The notes under the pieces: model-generated | What the model saw: the letters and a program-made list of their open reading frames with translations, nothing else | The model's database searches: none | What the model was told of the DNA's origin: nothing | Translations under genes and position numbers: made by a program | Source: Fluviicola sp. | Lineage (GTDB): Bacteria > Bacteroidota > Bacteroidia > Flavobacteriales_D > Crocinitomicaceae | Length of the DNA stretch: 36,848 nt | Direction: 5' to 3' | Assembly (NCBI GenBank): GCA_002733985.1 | Contig: NVXP01000044.1 | Coordinates: forward strand, 1 to 36,848 | In this document: positions 8,319-16,578 of the stretch, one piece after another | Numbering within the stretch: position 1 is the stretch's first letter | How the letters are laid out: each line of letters begins with the position of its first letter

Positions 8319-9775
8319 AACTGATCTAATGTTTTTCGCATTAATTGGTTGGCTGCTTTTGGATCTGCCTTACCTTTAGATATGCGCATAAGCTGTCCCA
8401 TTAAGAAACCAACGAGTTGTTTCTCGCCATTCTTATAACGATCAATCTCGTCAGGGTGTTGCTTAATCACTTCGTGAATAAATGCTAAAATTGAATCTTC
8501 ATTGGAATCTTGAATTAAGTTCAATTTTTCAGCAATAGCTGAGGGCGTTTTTGCTTGATCCTTGAGCATTTCAGGGAATAACTTCTGAGAAGCTAATGTG
8601 CTCGATACTTTTCCTTCGTCGATTAATGCAATCAATGCTGCGAGACTGTCGGTCGAAATTGGGAAGTTCTCAATTTCTTGTCCTGTTGCATTCAAGTATG
8701 ACTTCACATCACCCATGATCCAGTTAGCCGCAGCTTTGTAATTACTAGTTTTGGTGATTAGATCTTCATAGAAGAGTGCGATGTTCTTCGCATCGGTTAA
8801 GTTATATGCGTCGTATTCTGATAATTTCAATTCATTCGTGTACTTCAAGAATAAATCCCTTGGAAGTGCAGGCATTTTGGATCGAATAGCAGCAATCGTA
8901 TCTTCCTTAACTGAGATTGGCTGTAAATCTGGCTCAGGGAAAAAACGGTAATCGTTTGCGGCTTCTTTCGAACGCATCGAAATGGTACGATTCCTCAATG
9001 CATCAAATGAACGGGTTTCTTGAGCGATCGTTTCGCCTTTTTCAACCTTTTCAATTTGGCGCTCTATTTCGAATTCAATGGCTTTTTGAACATTTCGAAT
9101 CGAGTTCATGTTTTTCACCTCGACTTTCATTCCGAATTCTGGCGCACCAAATAATCGAACTGAAACATTTGCATCGCAACGCATAGAACCTTCTTCCATG
9201 TTACCATCACAAATGTCAAGGTAGCGAACCAATTTTCGAACCTCGGTTACAAAATTGTACGCCTCGGTAGAGGAACGCAAATCAGGTTCTGTTACAATTT
9301 CCAATAGAGGAGTTCCAGCACGGTTCAAATCTACAAGTGTATCATATACATCCACGTCGTGCATGCTTTTCCCAGCATCCTCTTCCATGTGAATTCGCGT
9401 CAAGTTGATTCTCTTCTCTTTTCCAGCCTCGTCCTTGATGAAAATGTGTCCACCCGTACAAATAGGAGTCAAATCCTGTGTAATTTGATATCCTTTCGGA
9501 AGATCGGGATAGAAATAATTTTTACGCGCAAAATATTGTGATTCCGCAATATCAGAATCGAATGCAAGACCTAAACGGATCGCATATTCAATCGTCTTTT
9601 TGTTCATCATTGGAAGTGTTCCAGGATGTCCGAGCGTAATTGCACTAACATTCGTATTTGGAACAGCTCCATATTCGTTGATATCGTTGGAGTACGCTTT
9701 TGTCTTAGTCAACATTTGTGCATGGATCTCCAATCCTATTACAACTTCGTATTTTTCTCTCACCTCAGGTGTCAT
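8315..9775 (-). CDS. gatB: Asp-tRNA(Asn)/Glu-tRNA(Gln) amidotransferase subunit B
   Basis: GatB is the kinase/transferase subunit of the GatCAB complex, which converts Glu-tRNA(Gln) or Asp-tRNA(Asn) to the amidated form. The 486-residue length is typical. The N-terminal signature VVIGLEIHAQM (about 11-21) is clear, as are LGHPGTLPMMN, the DLNRAGTPLLEIVTEPD motif and EEGSMRCDANVSVR. The C-terminal third, ending around LMRKTLDQL, is the helical YqeY/GatB tail that contacts tRNA. gatA and gatC are not in the window. It lies 2 nt after the nucleoside phosphorylase and overlaps the TlpA lipoprotein gene by 4 nt. Confidence 0.97.
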   Translation of the reverse strand: MTPEVREKYEVVIGLEIHAQMLTKTKAYSNDINEYGAVPNTNVSAITLGHPGTLPMMNKKTIEYAIRLGLAFDSDIAESQYFARKNYFYPDLPKGYQITQDLTPICTGGHIFIKDEAGKEKRINLTRIHMEEDAGKSMHDVDVYDTLVDLNRAGTPLLEIVTEPDLRSSTEAYNFVTEVRKLVRYLDICDGNMEEGSMRCDANVSVRLFGAPEFGMKVEVKNMNSIRNVQKAIEFEIERQIEKVEKGETIAQETRSFDALRNRTISMRSKEAANDYRFFPEPDLQPISVKEDTIAAIRSKMPALPRDLFLKYTNELKLSEYDAYNLTDAKNIALFYEDLITKTSNYKAAANWIMGDVKSYLNATGQEIENFPISTDSLAALIALIDEGKVSSTLASQKLFPEMLKDQAKTPSAIAEKLNLIQDSNEDSILAFIHEVIKQHPDEIDRYKNGEKQLVGFLMGQLMRISKGKADPKAANQLMRKTLDQL

Positions 9776-9777
9776 AC

Positions 9778-10596
9778 TTATACTCTTGAAATCAATTCTT
9801 TCATAATTAACGTCATTTTCGGTTCTGCTTTACTCGCAACCGCAATAACATCTTCTACACTTACTTCTTGGATTTTCCCCGGTACGCCTAAATCAGTGAT
9901 GATTGAGATCGCAAAACAAGGAATGCTCATGTGACGTGCAACAATCACTTCTGGAACTGTTGACATACCTACGGTATCAGCACCAATTGCACGAACATAA
10001 TTGTATTCAGCAGGAGTTTCAAGTGTTGGTCCTGTTAAACCAGCATAGGTTCCCGTTGATACGAAAATATCATTTTCTTTAGCGATCTCCTTTGCTAGAG
10101 CAATCATCTTATGGCAATAAGGTTCACTCATATCTGGGAAGCGAGGTCCTAGTTCATCAATGTTTTTACCAATTAGTGGATGAGCAGGGAAGAGGTTGAT
10201 GTGATCATCTTGAATCATGATTTCACCGATTTCCATTGCTGGATTAACTCCACCAGATGCGTTACTGACAAACAAACGTTCAATTCCTAGAAACTTCATC
10301 ACGCGAACAGGGAACGTACATTCCTGCATTGTGTATCCTTCATAGAAATGGAATCGACCTTGCATCGCCATGACTTTCTTTCCTCCAAGTTCACCAAAAA
10401 TCAACTTTCCTGAATGACTTTGAACAGTCGAAACGGGGAAGTGAGGAATGTCCTTGTAAGAAATTTCATCAATGATATTGATTTCACTGACCAATCCACC
10501 AAGTCCAGTTCCTAGGATAATTCCTATTGTTGGTTCAACGTTTGTACGTGTCTTGATGTAGTCGTGGGATTCTTTAAACTTATCTAAAATATTCAT
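9778..10596 (-). CDS. Purine nucleoside phosphorylase (trimeric type)
   Basis: The enzyme phosphorolyses inosine/guanosine to the base and ribose-1-phosphate in cytosolic purine salvage. The 272 residues match the trimeric PNP/MTAP family. Visible motifs are the phosphate-binding ILGTGLGGL (about 27-35), HSGKL, the MQGRFHFYEGY loop, the SNASGGVNP purine-site segment and the MSTVPEVIVARH specificity segment. A Glu upstream in the LTGPTLETPAEY segment fits a purine phosphorylase of this family. The start overlaps the 3' end of lpxK by 17 nt. punA would be the likely symbol, but specificity cannot be fixed from sequence alone. Confidence 0.92.
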   Translation of the reverse strand: MNILDKFKESHDYIKTRTNVEPTIGIILGTGLGGLVSEINIIDEISYKDIPHFPVSTVQSHSGKLIFGELGGKKVMAMQGRFHFYEGYTMQECTFPVRVMKFLGIERLFVSNASGGVNPAMEIGEIMIQDDHINLFPAHPLIGKNIDELGPRFPDMSEPYCHKMIALAKEIAKENDIFVSTGTYAGLTGPTLETPAEYNYVRAIGADTVGMSTVPEVIVARHMSIPCFAISIITDLGVPGKIQEVSVEDVIAVASKAEPKMTLIMKELISRV

Positions 10597-11608
10597 CTAA
10601 AAGCGAGTTAAATGTTTTTTGATTTTTAATTCTTACTGTAATTGGTTGATAGTGCCATGCATTTTTTTTGTCGAAAACTTCATCAAATTGTTGCAATCTC
10701 ATGTAGTCTTTTTCCGTTGTAATGATGACTTTATTCTCGGAAGCGAATTTACCAAATTTTTCATGAATTGCCTTGATATCAGCAGTACTATAATTATGAT
10801 GATCTGGAAAAGCCATTAGCTCCACCGTGCATTTACTCTTCCAGTAATCGACGAGAGGAGTGGGATTTCCTATTCCAGTGACGATCAAAGCGTGTTCTAT
10901 TTCGTTTGTTTGAGCTTGGTTCGAGAATGACACTAAATCGTTGTATTCAAGGGATGAGAAAAATACCCGTTTTGCATCGAAGCCAAGTTTCCTGATAATT
11001 AATGATTCTTCATTACTGGGGATTTCACTTGGAGATTTGCTTACAACGACAATATCTGCTCGATTTTTACCTGCCTTCCATTCTCTTAAATTTCCTGTAG
11101 GAAGCATGAAATCATCAGAAAAAAGATCATTAAATGGTGTAATTAGAATAGAAAAACCGGCAGAAACAGCTCTGTGCTGAAATGCATCATCCAGAATAAT
11201 CAATTCATTTTTGGGAAATTGATTGATTATGTGGTCCACACCTTCCTTTCTTTTTTCGGCAAGAACAACCTTGATTTTACCTGGATAACGCTGAACGTAT
11301 TGCAAGGGTTCATCTCCAATTTCAGATGCAGTCGATTGATCAGAAGCAACAATGAGTCCATCCGTTTTACGACCATATCCGCGACTGAGAATCGATAGTT
11401 GCGTGTTCTTTGATAAGAAATACTGTATCAGGTAATCAACATGAGGAGTTTTCCCCGTACCACCGACAGATAAGTTCCCAACTGTGATTGATTTTTTTGG
11501 AATCCGATAAGATTTCAGAATGCTCCAATCGTAGGCTTTATTACGAAGAAAAGTAATAACACCATACAGCCAACTAAATGGCAAAAGGAGCCAACGAATC
11601 ACTTTCAT
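10580..11608 (-). CDS. lpxK: Tetraacyldisaccharide 4'-kinase
   Basis: LpxK phosphorylates the 4' position of the tetraacyl disaccharide to give lipid IVA on the inner-membrane cytosolic face. The 342 residues have the hydrophobic N-terminal helix (WLLLPFSWLYGVITFLRN, about 6-23) that embeds in the membrane. The characteristic P-loop VGNLSVGGTGKTPHV (43-57) follows, then LSRGYGRKT, GDEPLQY, the DDAFQHR motif and TEKDYMRL near the C terminus. It precedes PNP with a 17-nt overlap and follows the DUF4956 gene by 9 nt, in the same run as lpxH. Confidence 0.95.
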   Translation of the reverse strand: MKVIRWLLLPFSWLYGVITFLRNKAYDWSILKSYRIPKKSITVGNLSVGGTGKTPHVDYLIQYFLSKNTQLSILSRGYGRKTDGLIVASDQSTASEIGDEPLQYVQRYPGKIKVVLAEKRKEGVDHIINQFPKNELIILDDAFQHRAVSAGFSILITPFNDLFSDDFMLPTGNLREWKAGKNRADIVVVSKSPSEIPSNEESLIIRKLGFDAKRVFFSSLEYNDLVSFSNQAQTNEIEHALIVTGIGNPTPLVDYWKSKCTVELMAFPDHHNYSTADIKAIHEKFGKFASENKVIITTEKDYMRLQQFDEVFDKKNAWHYQPITVRIKNQKTFNSLLDEYFR

Positions 11609-11617
11609 GAATATAGA

Positions 11618-12274
11618 TCAAGCACTTAAATCTGTAACATTCTGGTCTTCAGAATAAAAGAAGATTCGTACTTGAGCAGTATCATCTAGGAAGTTAATTT
11701 TCCCTATTTCAAAACGGTTAATCTGTAGTCCAGTTCTTTCTTGAAGATCATCCATCATTTCCTTTTGTCTGCCTGGTACTATCAAATCGATTTTTTCGTA
11801 GACAATTGTTTTACGTGTTTCATGTTTTAAAAGGAAAACACGTTCCAATCCAAAGGTTAGAGCCACTAATGATACATTAATAACTGCCATTTCAGCAACA
11901 CTTACCTTATTTGAGGATAGCGAATTGATTACACTGACACCAATAATCAGAAACAAATAGGTCATTTCTTTTATTTCGATGGCATCGGTTCGATATCGTA
12001 TAATACCAAATATGGCAAATAATGCAAAGCCCATTCCATTGTCAATATCTAACTTCTTTAGACTAAAGCACAGGAAGAAAATGATTGTTCCAAGCAGGAA
12101 ATAGGTGAATAAATAATCCTTTCTCTTTGCTATCGGATAATACAAGTATCGAATGATAATTGTAATGAAAAAAGAATTTATCGCTAATCTTAATAACAAT
12201 GTATAAAAGTCTTTATCGAACCACGAGAAGTTGATTAGTTCTTCGAATGACATGGGAATGGTACTAAGTAGCAT
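11618..12274 (-). CDS. DUF4956 multi-pass membrane protein
   Basis: The 218-residue protein has about four transmembrane segments (roughly 25-45, 52-70, 76-92, 100-145) and a soluble C-terminal domain (about 155-218). The conserved block FGIIRYRTDAIEIKEMTYLFL is typical of DUF4956. The start as given (12274) overlaps the VTC gene by 11 nt; an internal Met at residue 8 (12253) would remove the overlap. DUF4956 genes commonly neighbour VTC-domain genes, as here, which suggests a joint membrane function whose chemistry is not established in bacteria. Confidence 0.82.
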   Translation of the reverse strand: MLLSTIPMSFEELINFSWFDKDFYTLLLRLAINSFFITIIIRYLYYPIAKRKDYLFTYFLLGTIIFFLCFSLKKLDIDNGMGFALFAIFGIIRYRTDAIEIKEMTYLFLIIGVSVINSLSSNKVSVAEMAVINVSLVALTFGLERVFLLKHETRKTIVYEKIDLIVPGRQKEMMDDLQERTGLQINRFEIGKINFLDDTAQVRIFFYSEDQNVTDLSA

Positions 12275-13034
12275 CTGTTTTTAGTTTATTAATTTTTAAT
12301 ATTTTTTTCTTAAATCGATTGTATTTCACATCCACATCTTGCGAAAGTTGAAGAATTCCAATACAGTATTTACTCAGGCGAAGCGGTCGAATCTGCCGTT
12401 CCTTCATTAAACGAAAGAAGGGTGATTTTCGTGATACTTTCGCTTGTTTTAGTTCAGCGATGGCAATATAATCCAAATCCGCAGTTTGGTTGTCTTTTCT
12501 GAAACTTAAATCTAAATCGAGCGTGAGTCGCTCAGGTAATACTTTACCAACAAGAGTTATTCGTTTGTAGTTGTTGACTAATGTTGGGATTAAATCTTTA
12601 GTAAACGAAAGATCAACGGACTCGTCAATGAATTTCACATGTTCCGTTGGTAGAACCTCGTACAATTCATCTGAAGGAATTCGCATTTTATTGGTTCTTC
12701 CTTTATACTTATGTTTGATTTCTAAGAAGGATATGTCGGAATCCAAGTATTTTCGGTATCGAATTTTTACTCGGTTCAAGCGTTTTTTATGATGGTCATG
12801 GTAGAAATCTAACTCTTCGCTGTCGTAATAAAGGCTCTCATAAGAACAAATAGATTTTCCAACTATTTCAACGACATGATAGTGCTCATTTAAGAGAGGT
12901 AGGACTTCTTCGAGCTGCTCATTTGTTAAAACAAATTTGGTGTCAACACGATTCATCAATTTTACATTGTCCATATCTCCCAAGCCAATTTTTGAGAAGG
13001 GTGCAAGAAGTTGTTGGATATGTAAACTAGACAT
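12264..13034 (-). CDS. VTC-domain protein (triphosphate-tunnel, polyphosphate polymerase-like)
   Basis: The 256 residues match the VTC domain, whose yeast form (Vtc4) makes polyphosphate from ATP inside a charged beta-barrel tunnel. Visible tunnel motifs are NRVDTKFVL (about 28-36), the YESLYYDSEELDFYHDHH segment, RLNRVKIRYRKY (basic strand), FLEIKHKYKGR with alternating Glu/Lys, LTLDLDLSFR, and AELKQAK. There is no SPX domain and no membrane segment, so the membrane partner is presumably the adjacent DUF4956 protein. It is the first gene of the minus-strand run leading to lpxK and lpxH. A strong promoter match lies immediately upstream. Confidence 0.85.
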   Translation of the reverse strand: MSSLHIQQLLAPFSKIGLGDMDNVKLMNRVDTKFVLTNEQLEEVLPLLNEHYHVVEIVGKSICSYESLYYDSEELDFYHDHHKKRLNRVKIRYRKYLDSDISFLEIKHKYKGRTNKMRIPSDELYEVLPTEHVKFIDESVDLSFTKDLIPTLVNNYKRITLVGKVLPERLTLDLDLSFRKDNQTADLDYIAIAELKQAKVSRKSPFFRLMKERQIRPLRLSKYCIGILQLSQDVDVKYNRFKKKILKINKLKTDAT

Positions 13035-13039
13035 TAATT

Positions 13040-13069
13040 CAAAGTTAAACTATTGTTTGACACGGGCAA
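13040..13069 (-). promoter_or_regulatory. Bacteroidota-type promoter for the VTC-lpxK run
   Basis: On the minus strand TTG (13069-13067), a 19-nt spacer and TAACTTTG (13047-13040) match the TTG-N19-TAnnTTTG consensus. The -7 box ends only 5 nt before the ATG at 13034, so the transcript would be leaderless or nearly so, unless translation starts further in. Confidence 0.5.
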
Positions 13070-13214
13070 GATATTCTGCATAAATAGATTTATTGTTAAA
13101 TGGTATTCCTACCGATATTCTATATTAGTTGCTGACTTCAATAGAAACTTGCGGAACGCAACAATCATTTATTACTAGATCATTTTGTGCGGTTATTTCT
13201 CGTGATGTTCGGCT

Positions 13215-14291
13215 TTATTTAAGCATGTTCACATGACCTGAATACTCTCTAAACTCATCAGTATCAATTGACTTCAATCGTATTTTCCAGATGTAAATTC
13301 CTGCTTTAACATAGTTTCCGTTAAGTGTCCCATCCCAACCTTGTTCGAGGTCATGCGATTCAAAAACGAGTTGTCCCCAACGATCAAAAACGAAAAAGTC
13401 ATAGGCTTGACCGTCAACATTACTAATTACTGGATCGAAAGTATTGTTAAATTCATCCGCATCTGGCGTGAAAGAGTTCGGAACCCAAATGGTGAATTCG
13501 TCACGAACTTCTACAAAATGGCAAACTGTGTCTTCACATGTAGTTTTATTTAATGCGATTAAGCAAACTTCATAATTAGCTCCAAGGAAGGGTAATTCTA
13601 GATTAAGATCTGTTTCTGTGCTTGTGAAATCAAAATTTGGTCCTTGAACTGTCCAAATATAATTGGTTGAATTCGTAGAACTATTGAATGTGATAAATTC
13701 GTTGTCTGGAAGTGACATTTCACCTGGAATGTTTGCAAAGTTTGCAACTGGACCTTCTTCAGGTTGGATTATTACAGTTTCAGTGATTTCGCATCCCGCA
13801 GCATTTCCAGCCATTAAGGTATAGTTTCCAGCACAAAGGTTTTGGAAATCTCCAATAGGATTGATAACACCATCAAGACCGTATTTTGTCGCTCCTAAGG
13901 CGCTTGCTTGAACGGATCCGATACATTGATTAGGAATACATCCAGCATCAGTTGTTACAATTGACTGAAAAATAATGTCTGCAGGTTCAGAGAGAACAGA
14001 AGCACTTAATGCAGGTACACATCCATTGGCATCAGTTACTTGTACAGCATATGTTCCGGTGCACAAGCCGTTCAATTGATTTGTGTTTGCTCCAATCGGG
14101 TCTCCTTGGTCATCAACCCACTGAAATGTGTAAGGTGCAACACCACCGGAAGGAGTGGCTAAAATGGAACCATTACAATCACCAAAACAACTAGGATCAG
14201 TTGGGGCGAGTACGACAGAGCATTGAGAGTTTGCAGAAAAGGAGATAAGGATCAACCCGAAAATCGGGAGACAATTGAGTTTTAGTTTCAT
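13215..14291 (-). CDS. Cell-surface protein with SprB-like repeats and gliding-motility C-terminal domain
   Basis: A signal peptide (about 1-22) is followed by two Cys-bracketed SprB-type repeats. The first (about 24-92) contains CFGDCNGSI, GGVAPYTFQW and GTYAVQVTDANGC; the second (about 118-175) is more degenerate. A PKD-like segment (about 185-262) and a type B T9SS C-terminal domain follow (about 270-358; WVPNSFTPDADEFNN, FFVFDRWGQLVFES, GWDGTLNG, AGIYIWKI). At 358 residues it is short for this adhesin class. It is expected at the cell surface; its ligand is unknown. It appears to be monocistronic, with a hairpin between it and the upstream GH3 gene. Confidence 0.87.
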   Translation of the reverse strand: MKLKLNCLPIFGLILISFSANSQCSVVLAPTDPSCFGDCNGSILATPSGGVAPYTFQWVDDQGDPIGANTNQLNGLCTGTYAVQVTDANGCVPALSASVLSEPADIIFQSIVTTDAGCIPNQCIGSVQASALGATKYGLDGVINPIGDFQNLCAGNYTLMAGNAAGCEITETVIIQPEEGPVANFANIPGEMSLPDNEFITFNSSTNSTNYIWTVQGPNFDFTSTETDLNLELPFLGANYEVCLIALNKTTCEDTVCHFVEVRDEFTIWVPNSFTPDADEFNNTFDPVISNVDGQAYDFFVFDRWGQLVFESHDLEQGWDGTLNGNYVKAGIYIWKIRLKSIDTDEFREYSGHVNMLK

Positions 14292-14335
14292 AGTTCAATT
14301 CGTTCTAGTTTGATAATAACAGTTTGTTTTTATTC

Positions 14336-14358
14336 AAAAGCGATGAGTAGTCGCTTTT
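14336..14358. terminator. Hairpin terminator between GH3 and surface-protein genes
   Basis: AAAAGCGA (14336-14343), loop TGAGTAG and TCGCTTTT (14351-14358) form a perfect 8-bp stem whose U-rich arm works on either strand. It lies 74 nt past the end of the GH3 gene and before the ATG of the surface-protein gene. The stem sequence is the same as in the terminator after fabI. Confidence 0.6.
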
Positions 14359-14431
14359 CATTAGTTAATCGTTGTCCATGTTAGAAAAGTTGCTTTTATG
14401 TATTAAAAGGGTTATAAAAATGCGAAATTAC

Positions 14432-15565
14432 TTATTCAATTAAGCCGAGGCAAATTTTCATTCGAATAATTCTCTTGACAGAATCATCAACGCCCTGTTT
14501 AAAAGATGCATCCGACTTATATTCTTTTAAGATTGCTTGATGTGCTTTTTCAGCGTCTTTTGGCATCAGGATAATGTCACACCCGGCTGCTATTGCTTTT
14601 ACGTCAGCCCCAGGGATTTTGACAATTCCGCCCATACCCATTGCATCGGTAATAATCAAACCTTTGAAGCCTAAACTATCACGTAATAAACCTTGAAGGA
14701 TTACCTTCGATGTTGTTGCTGGTGCACCAAAGGTGTTGTATTTCTCATTATTCTTTACTGCTAAGTGTCCAACCATAACTGACAGTACACCTTTGTCAAT
14801 TAGCGGTGGGTAATATTGAACTTCCTTTAGTTCACCATCTATCATTTGAAGGGATTTGTGCGTGTCTCCAGAAACCAAGCCATGTCCAGGGAAGTGCTTT
14901 GCAGTTGCAATGATATTTTGAGATTGAGTTTGCTGAATAAAAGCATCAGAAAATGGAACAATATTTTCAGGATTTGTTCCAAAACCTCGATAACCAACAG
15001 TTTTGTTTTTGGATTGATCTACAACTGGGGAAAAATTATAGTTGATTCCAATATCATTTAGATCATCTGAAATAGATTTTGTTGCTGCGGTTACTTCATC
15101 CTCGGAAACAAGTAAATTGGCTTTTTTTACAGTTTTAGATCCAATGATTTTTCTGTTTACGAGAGAAGGTTCCGCATCCGCAGAATAGAAAAACGGTAAT
15201 TGCCCCAGTTTTTTTGCCCGTTCATTGTATTCAACCACCCAGTTGGTGAATTGTTGCTTTGTTCCATTAAGTAGAAGGATTCCTCCGATATAATTGTTGT
15301 CAATTAAGTATTTAATTCTCGTCTCAGAATGACCTAATCGGCCCGCAGCGGGCATAATTAATTGTGCAACACGTGATTCAGCACTCAGCGTTTCAAAAAC
15401 GCTGTCAACTTTTTTAGATAAGTCCGAGCGATTGCTTAGAAAGGAGTTTAGTTCGATCGGCCCTAAAACTTCTTCAGGCTCACTTGTTAAAATTGAAGTT
15501 GGTTCTTGTCCGCAAGCATGAAACAATACAGACATTGCCAAGAATACTAAATGTAAATTTCTCAT
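14432..15565 (-). CDS. GH3-family beta-N-acetylhexosaminidase, probable lipoprotein
   Basis: The 377-residue protein has an export signal ending in HAC (C18, weak lipobox). The glycoside hydrolase family 3 core is NagZ-like: IMPAAG...GGILLLNG, AKHFPGHG (K223, H224), the D234-T-H236 dyad expected to supply the acid/base His of hexosaminidases, and the nucleophile D307 in IITDAMGMGG. GH3 hexosaminidases release terminal GlcNAc, typically in peptidoglycan recycling. Export of this copy suggests trimming of muropeptides or other GlcNAc glycans in the periplasm or at the surface. The C-terminal beta-lactamase-like domain found in some Bacteroidota GH3 proteins is absent. It is divergent from radC. 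Confidence 0.87.
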   Translation of the reverse strand: MRNLHLVFLAMSVLFHACGQEPTSILTSEPEEVLGPIELNSFLSNRSDLSKKVDSVFETLSAESRVAQLIMPAAGRLGHSETRIKYLIDNNYIGGILLLNGTKQQFTNWVVEYNERAKKLGQLPFFYSADAEPSLVNRKIIGSKTVKKANLLVSEDEVTAATKSISDDLNDIGINYNFSPVVDQSKNKTVGYRGFGTNPENIVPFSDAFIQQTQSQNIIATAKHFPGHGLVSGDTHKSLQMIDGELKEVQYYPPLIDKGVLSVMVGHLAVKNNEKYNTFGAPATTSKVILQGLLRDSLGFKGLIITDAMGMGGIVKIPGADVKAIAAGCDIILMPKDAEKAHQAILKEYKSDASFKQGVDDSVKRIIRMKICLGLIE

Positions 15566-15581
15566 AGTTGTTATTCTAACA

Positions 15582-15615
15582 CAAAATTAGTTCCAAAGAA
15601 TGCGCGCCCGATCAA
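15582..15615 (-). promoter_or_regulatory. Promoter for the GH3 gene
   Basis: On the minus strand TTG (15615-15613), a 23-nt spacer and TAATTTTG (15589-15582) fit the Bacteroidota consensus, with the ATG 16 nt beyond the -7 box. The -33 region overlaps an 11-bp inverted repeat, AACAAGTTGTT (15614-15624). Confidence 0.4.
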
Positions 15616-15667
15616 CAAGTTGTTAAACTTTGCATGTGCAATTGTCAATAAGTGGCTGGGTGAATGG

Positions 15668-15698
15668 TTTGAAAACCGAAAAGGAATGATTATCTTCA
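15668..15698 (+). promoter_or_regulatory. Possible promoter for radC
   Basis: TTTG (15668-15671), a 19-nt spacer and TATCTTCA (15691-15698) give an imperfect match (TTCA instead of TTTG) at the right distance from the ATG at 15720. Confidence 0.3.
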
Positions 15699-15719
15699 TT
15701 TAAACCTATACCTACAGTT

Positions 15720-16406
15720 ATGTCTACCACTATTAAATCGATGCCCGTAAGTGAGCGTCCGCGTGAAAAATTATTAAATAAAGGGCGCGACTTTATCTCG
15801 AACACAGAATTAATTGCCTTGCTTATCGGATCCGGTACTAGAAATCAAAGTGCTATAGAAATCGCCTCAATAATTCTAAAGGATTCGAATAACGACTTAC
15901 AAGAATTGGCTAAAAAGTCAATTAGTGATTTAAAGAAGTTCAAAGGAATAGGTGATGCTAAAGCAATTTTAATTTATTCAGCACTTGAACTAGGGCGGAG
16001 AAAACCACTTTCTGAAGCTGCAAAGTATACAAGGTTGACATGCTCTCGGCATTGTTATGAATTCCTTTATCCTTATTTCGCTGATTTGACTCATGAAGAA
16101 TTTTACGCGGTTTATGTAAACAGAAATAATAAAATCATGGCAGTGCGTCAAATTTCGAAAGGAGGCTTGTCTGGAACGGTAGCAGATGGAAAAGTTATTT
16201 TCCAAAAGGCTTTAGAGGCCAGAGCAACGGGAATTGTTATAGCTCACAATCATCCCAGTGGAGTTGCAGATCCAAGTCCTGCTGATATGCACTTGACGAA
16301 ATCCTTACATAAATTTGGATTGATGATCGATTTACAAATCTTGGATCATCTCATCATTACAGACAATAACTACTTTAGTTTTGCGGATGAAGGCCTTTTG
16401 GGTTGA
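15720..16406 (+). CDS. radC: RadC-family JAB/MPN metalloprotein
   Basis: The 228 residues match the family length. An N-terminal helix-hairpin-helix-like region (about 15-95; SERPREKLL, FKGIGDAKA) precedes the JAB/MPN domain with the JAMM metal motif H176-N-H178-PSG...D189 (HNHPSGVADPSPAD). RadC was named for DNA repair, but its biochemical role is unsettled. The last 24 codons (16332-16403) recur, diverged, at 18336-18407, directly before the wecB-like gene. The ancestral order was probably radC followed immediately by that gene. The copy here is full length and intact. Confidence 0.95.
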   Translation: MSTTIKSMPVSERPREKLLNKGRDFISNTELIALLIGSGTRNQSAIEIASIILKDSNNDLQELAKKSISDLKKFKGIGDAKAILIYSALELGRRKPLSEAAKYTRLTCSRHCYEFLYPYFADLTHEEFYAVYVNRNNKIMAVRQISKGGLSGTVADGKVIFQKALEARATGIVIAHNHPSGVADPSPADMHLTKSLHKFGLMIDLQILDHLIITDNNYFSFADEGLLG

Positions 16407-16493
16407 TTGCATACTTTAGTATTAATCCCTCAATTATATGGTCAAGTGAATCACTGAATAGCTTAGAATAAATGGTGTTCTAATCCCCTCCAA

Positions 16494-16524
16494 TTTGGTA
16501 ATCGAAGTTGATTGACTATATTTG
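16494..16524 (+). promoter_or_regulatory. Promoter of the inserted acyltransferase-deacetylase cassette
   Basis: TTTG (16494-16497), a 19-nt spacer and TATATTTG (16517-16524) are a full match to the Bacteroidota consensus. A TTG codon at 16522 that could be read as a start lies inside the -7 box, so translation should begin at the ATG at 16579, leaving a leader of roughly 45-50 nt. The 172-bp gap after radC otherwise holds nothing recognisable. Confidence 0.6.
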
Positions 16525-16578
16525 GCTGCGTCTCAAAAGTGCAACAAATTTAGGCGCTCAACACCTTTGTTATTGATT

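Noticed and set aside
16522-16578. TTG start at 16522 giving 19 extra residues on the acyltransferase
   Set aside because: The TTG lies inside a full -7 promoter box (16517-16524), so this codon would lie upstream of the transcription start. The extra residues do not look like family sequence. The ATG at 16579 was used.
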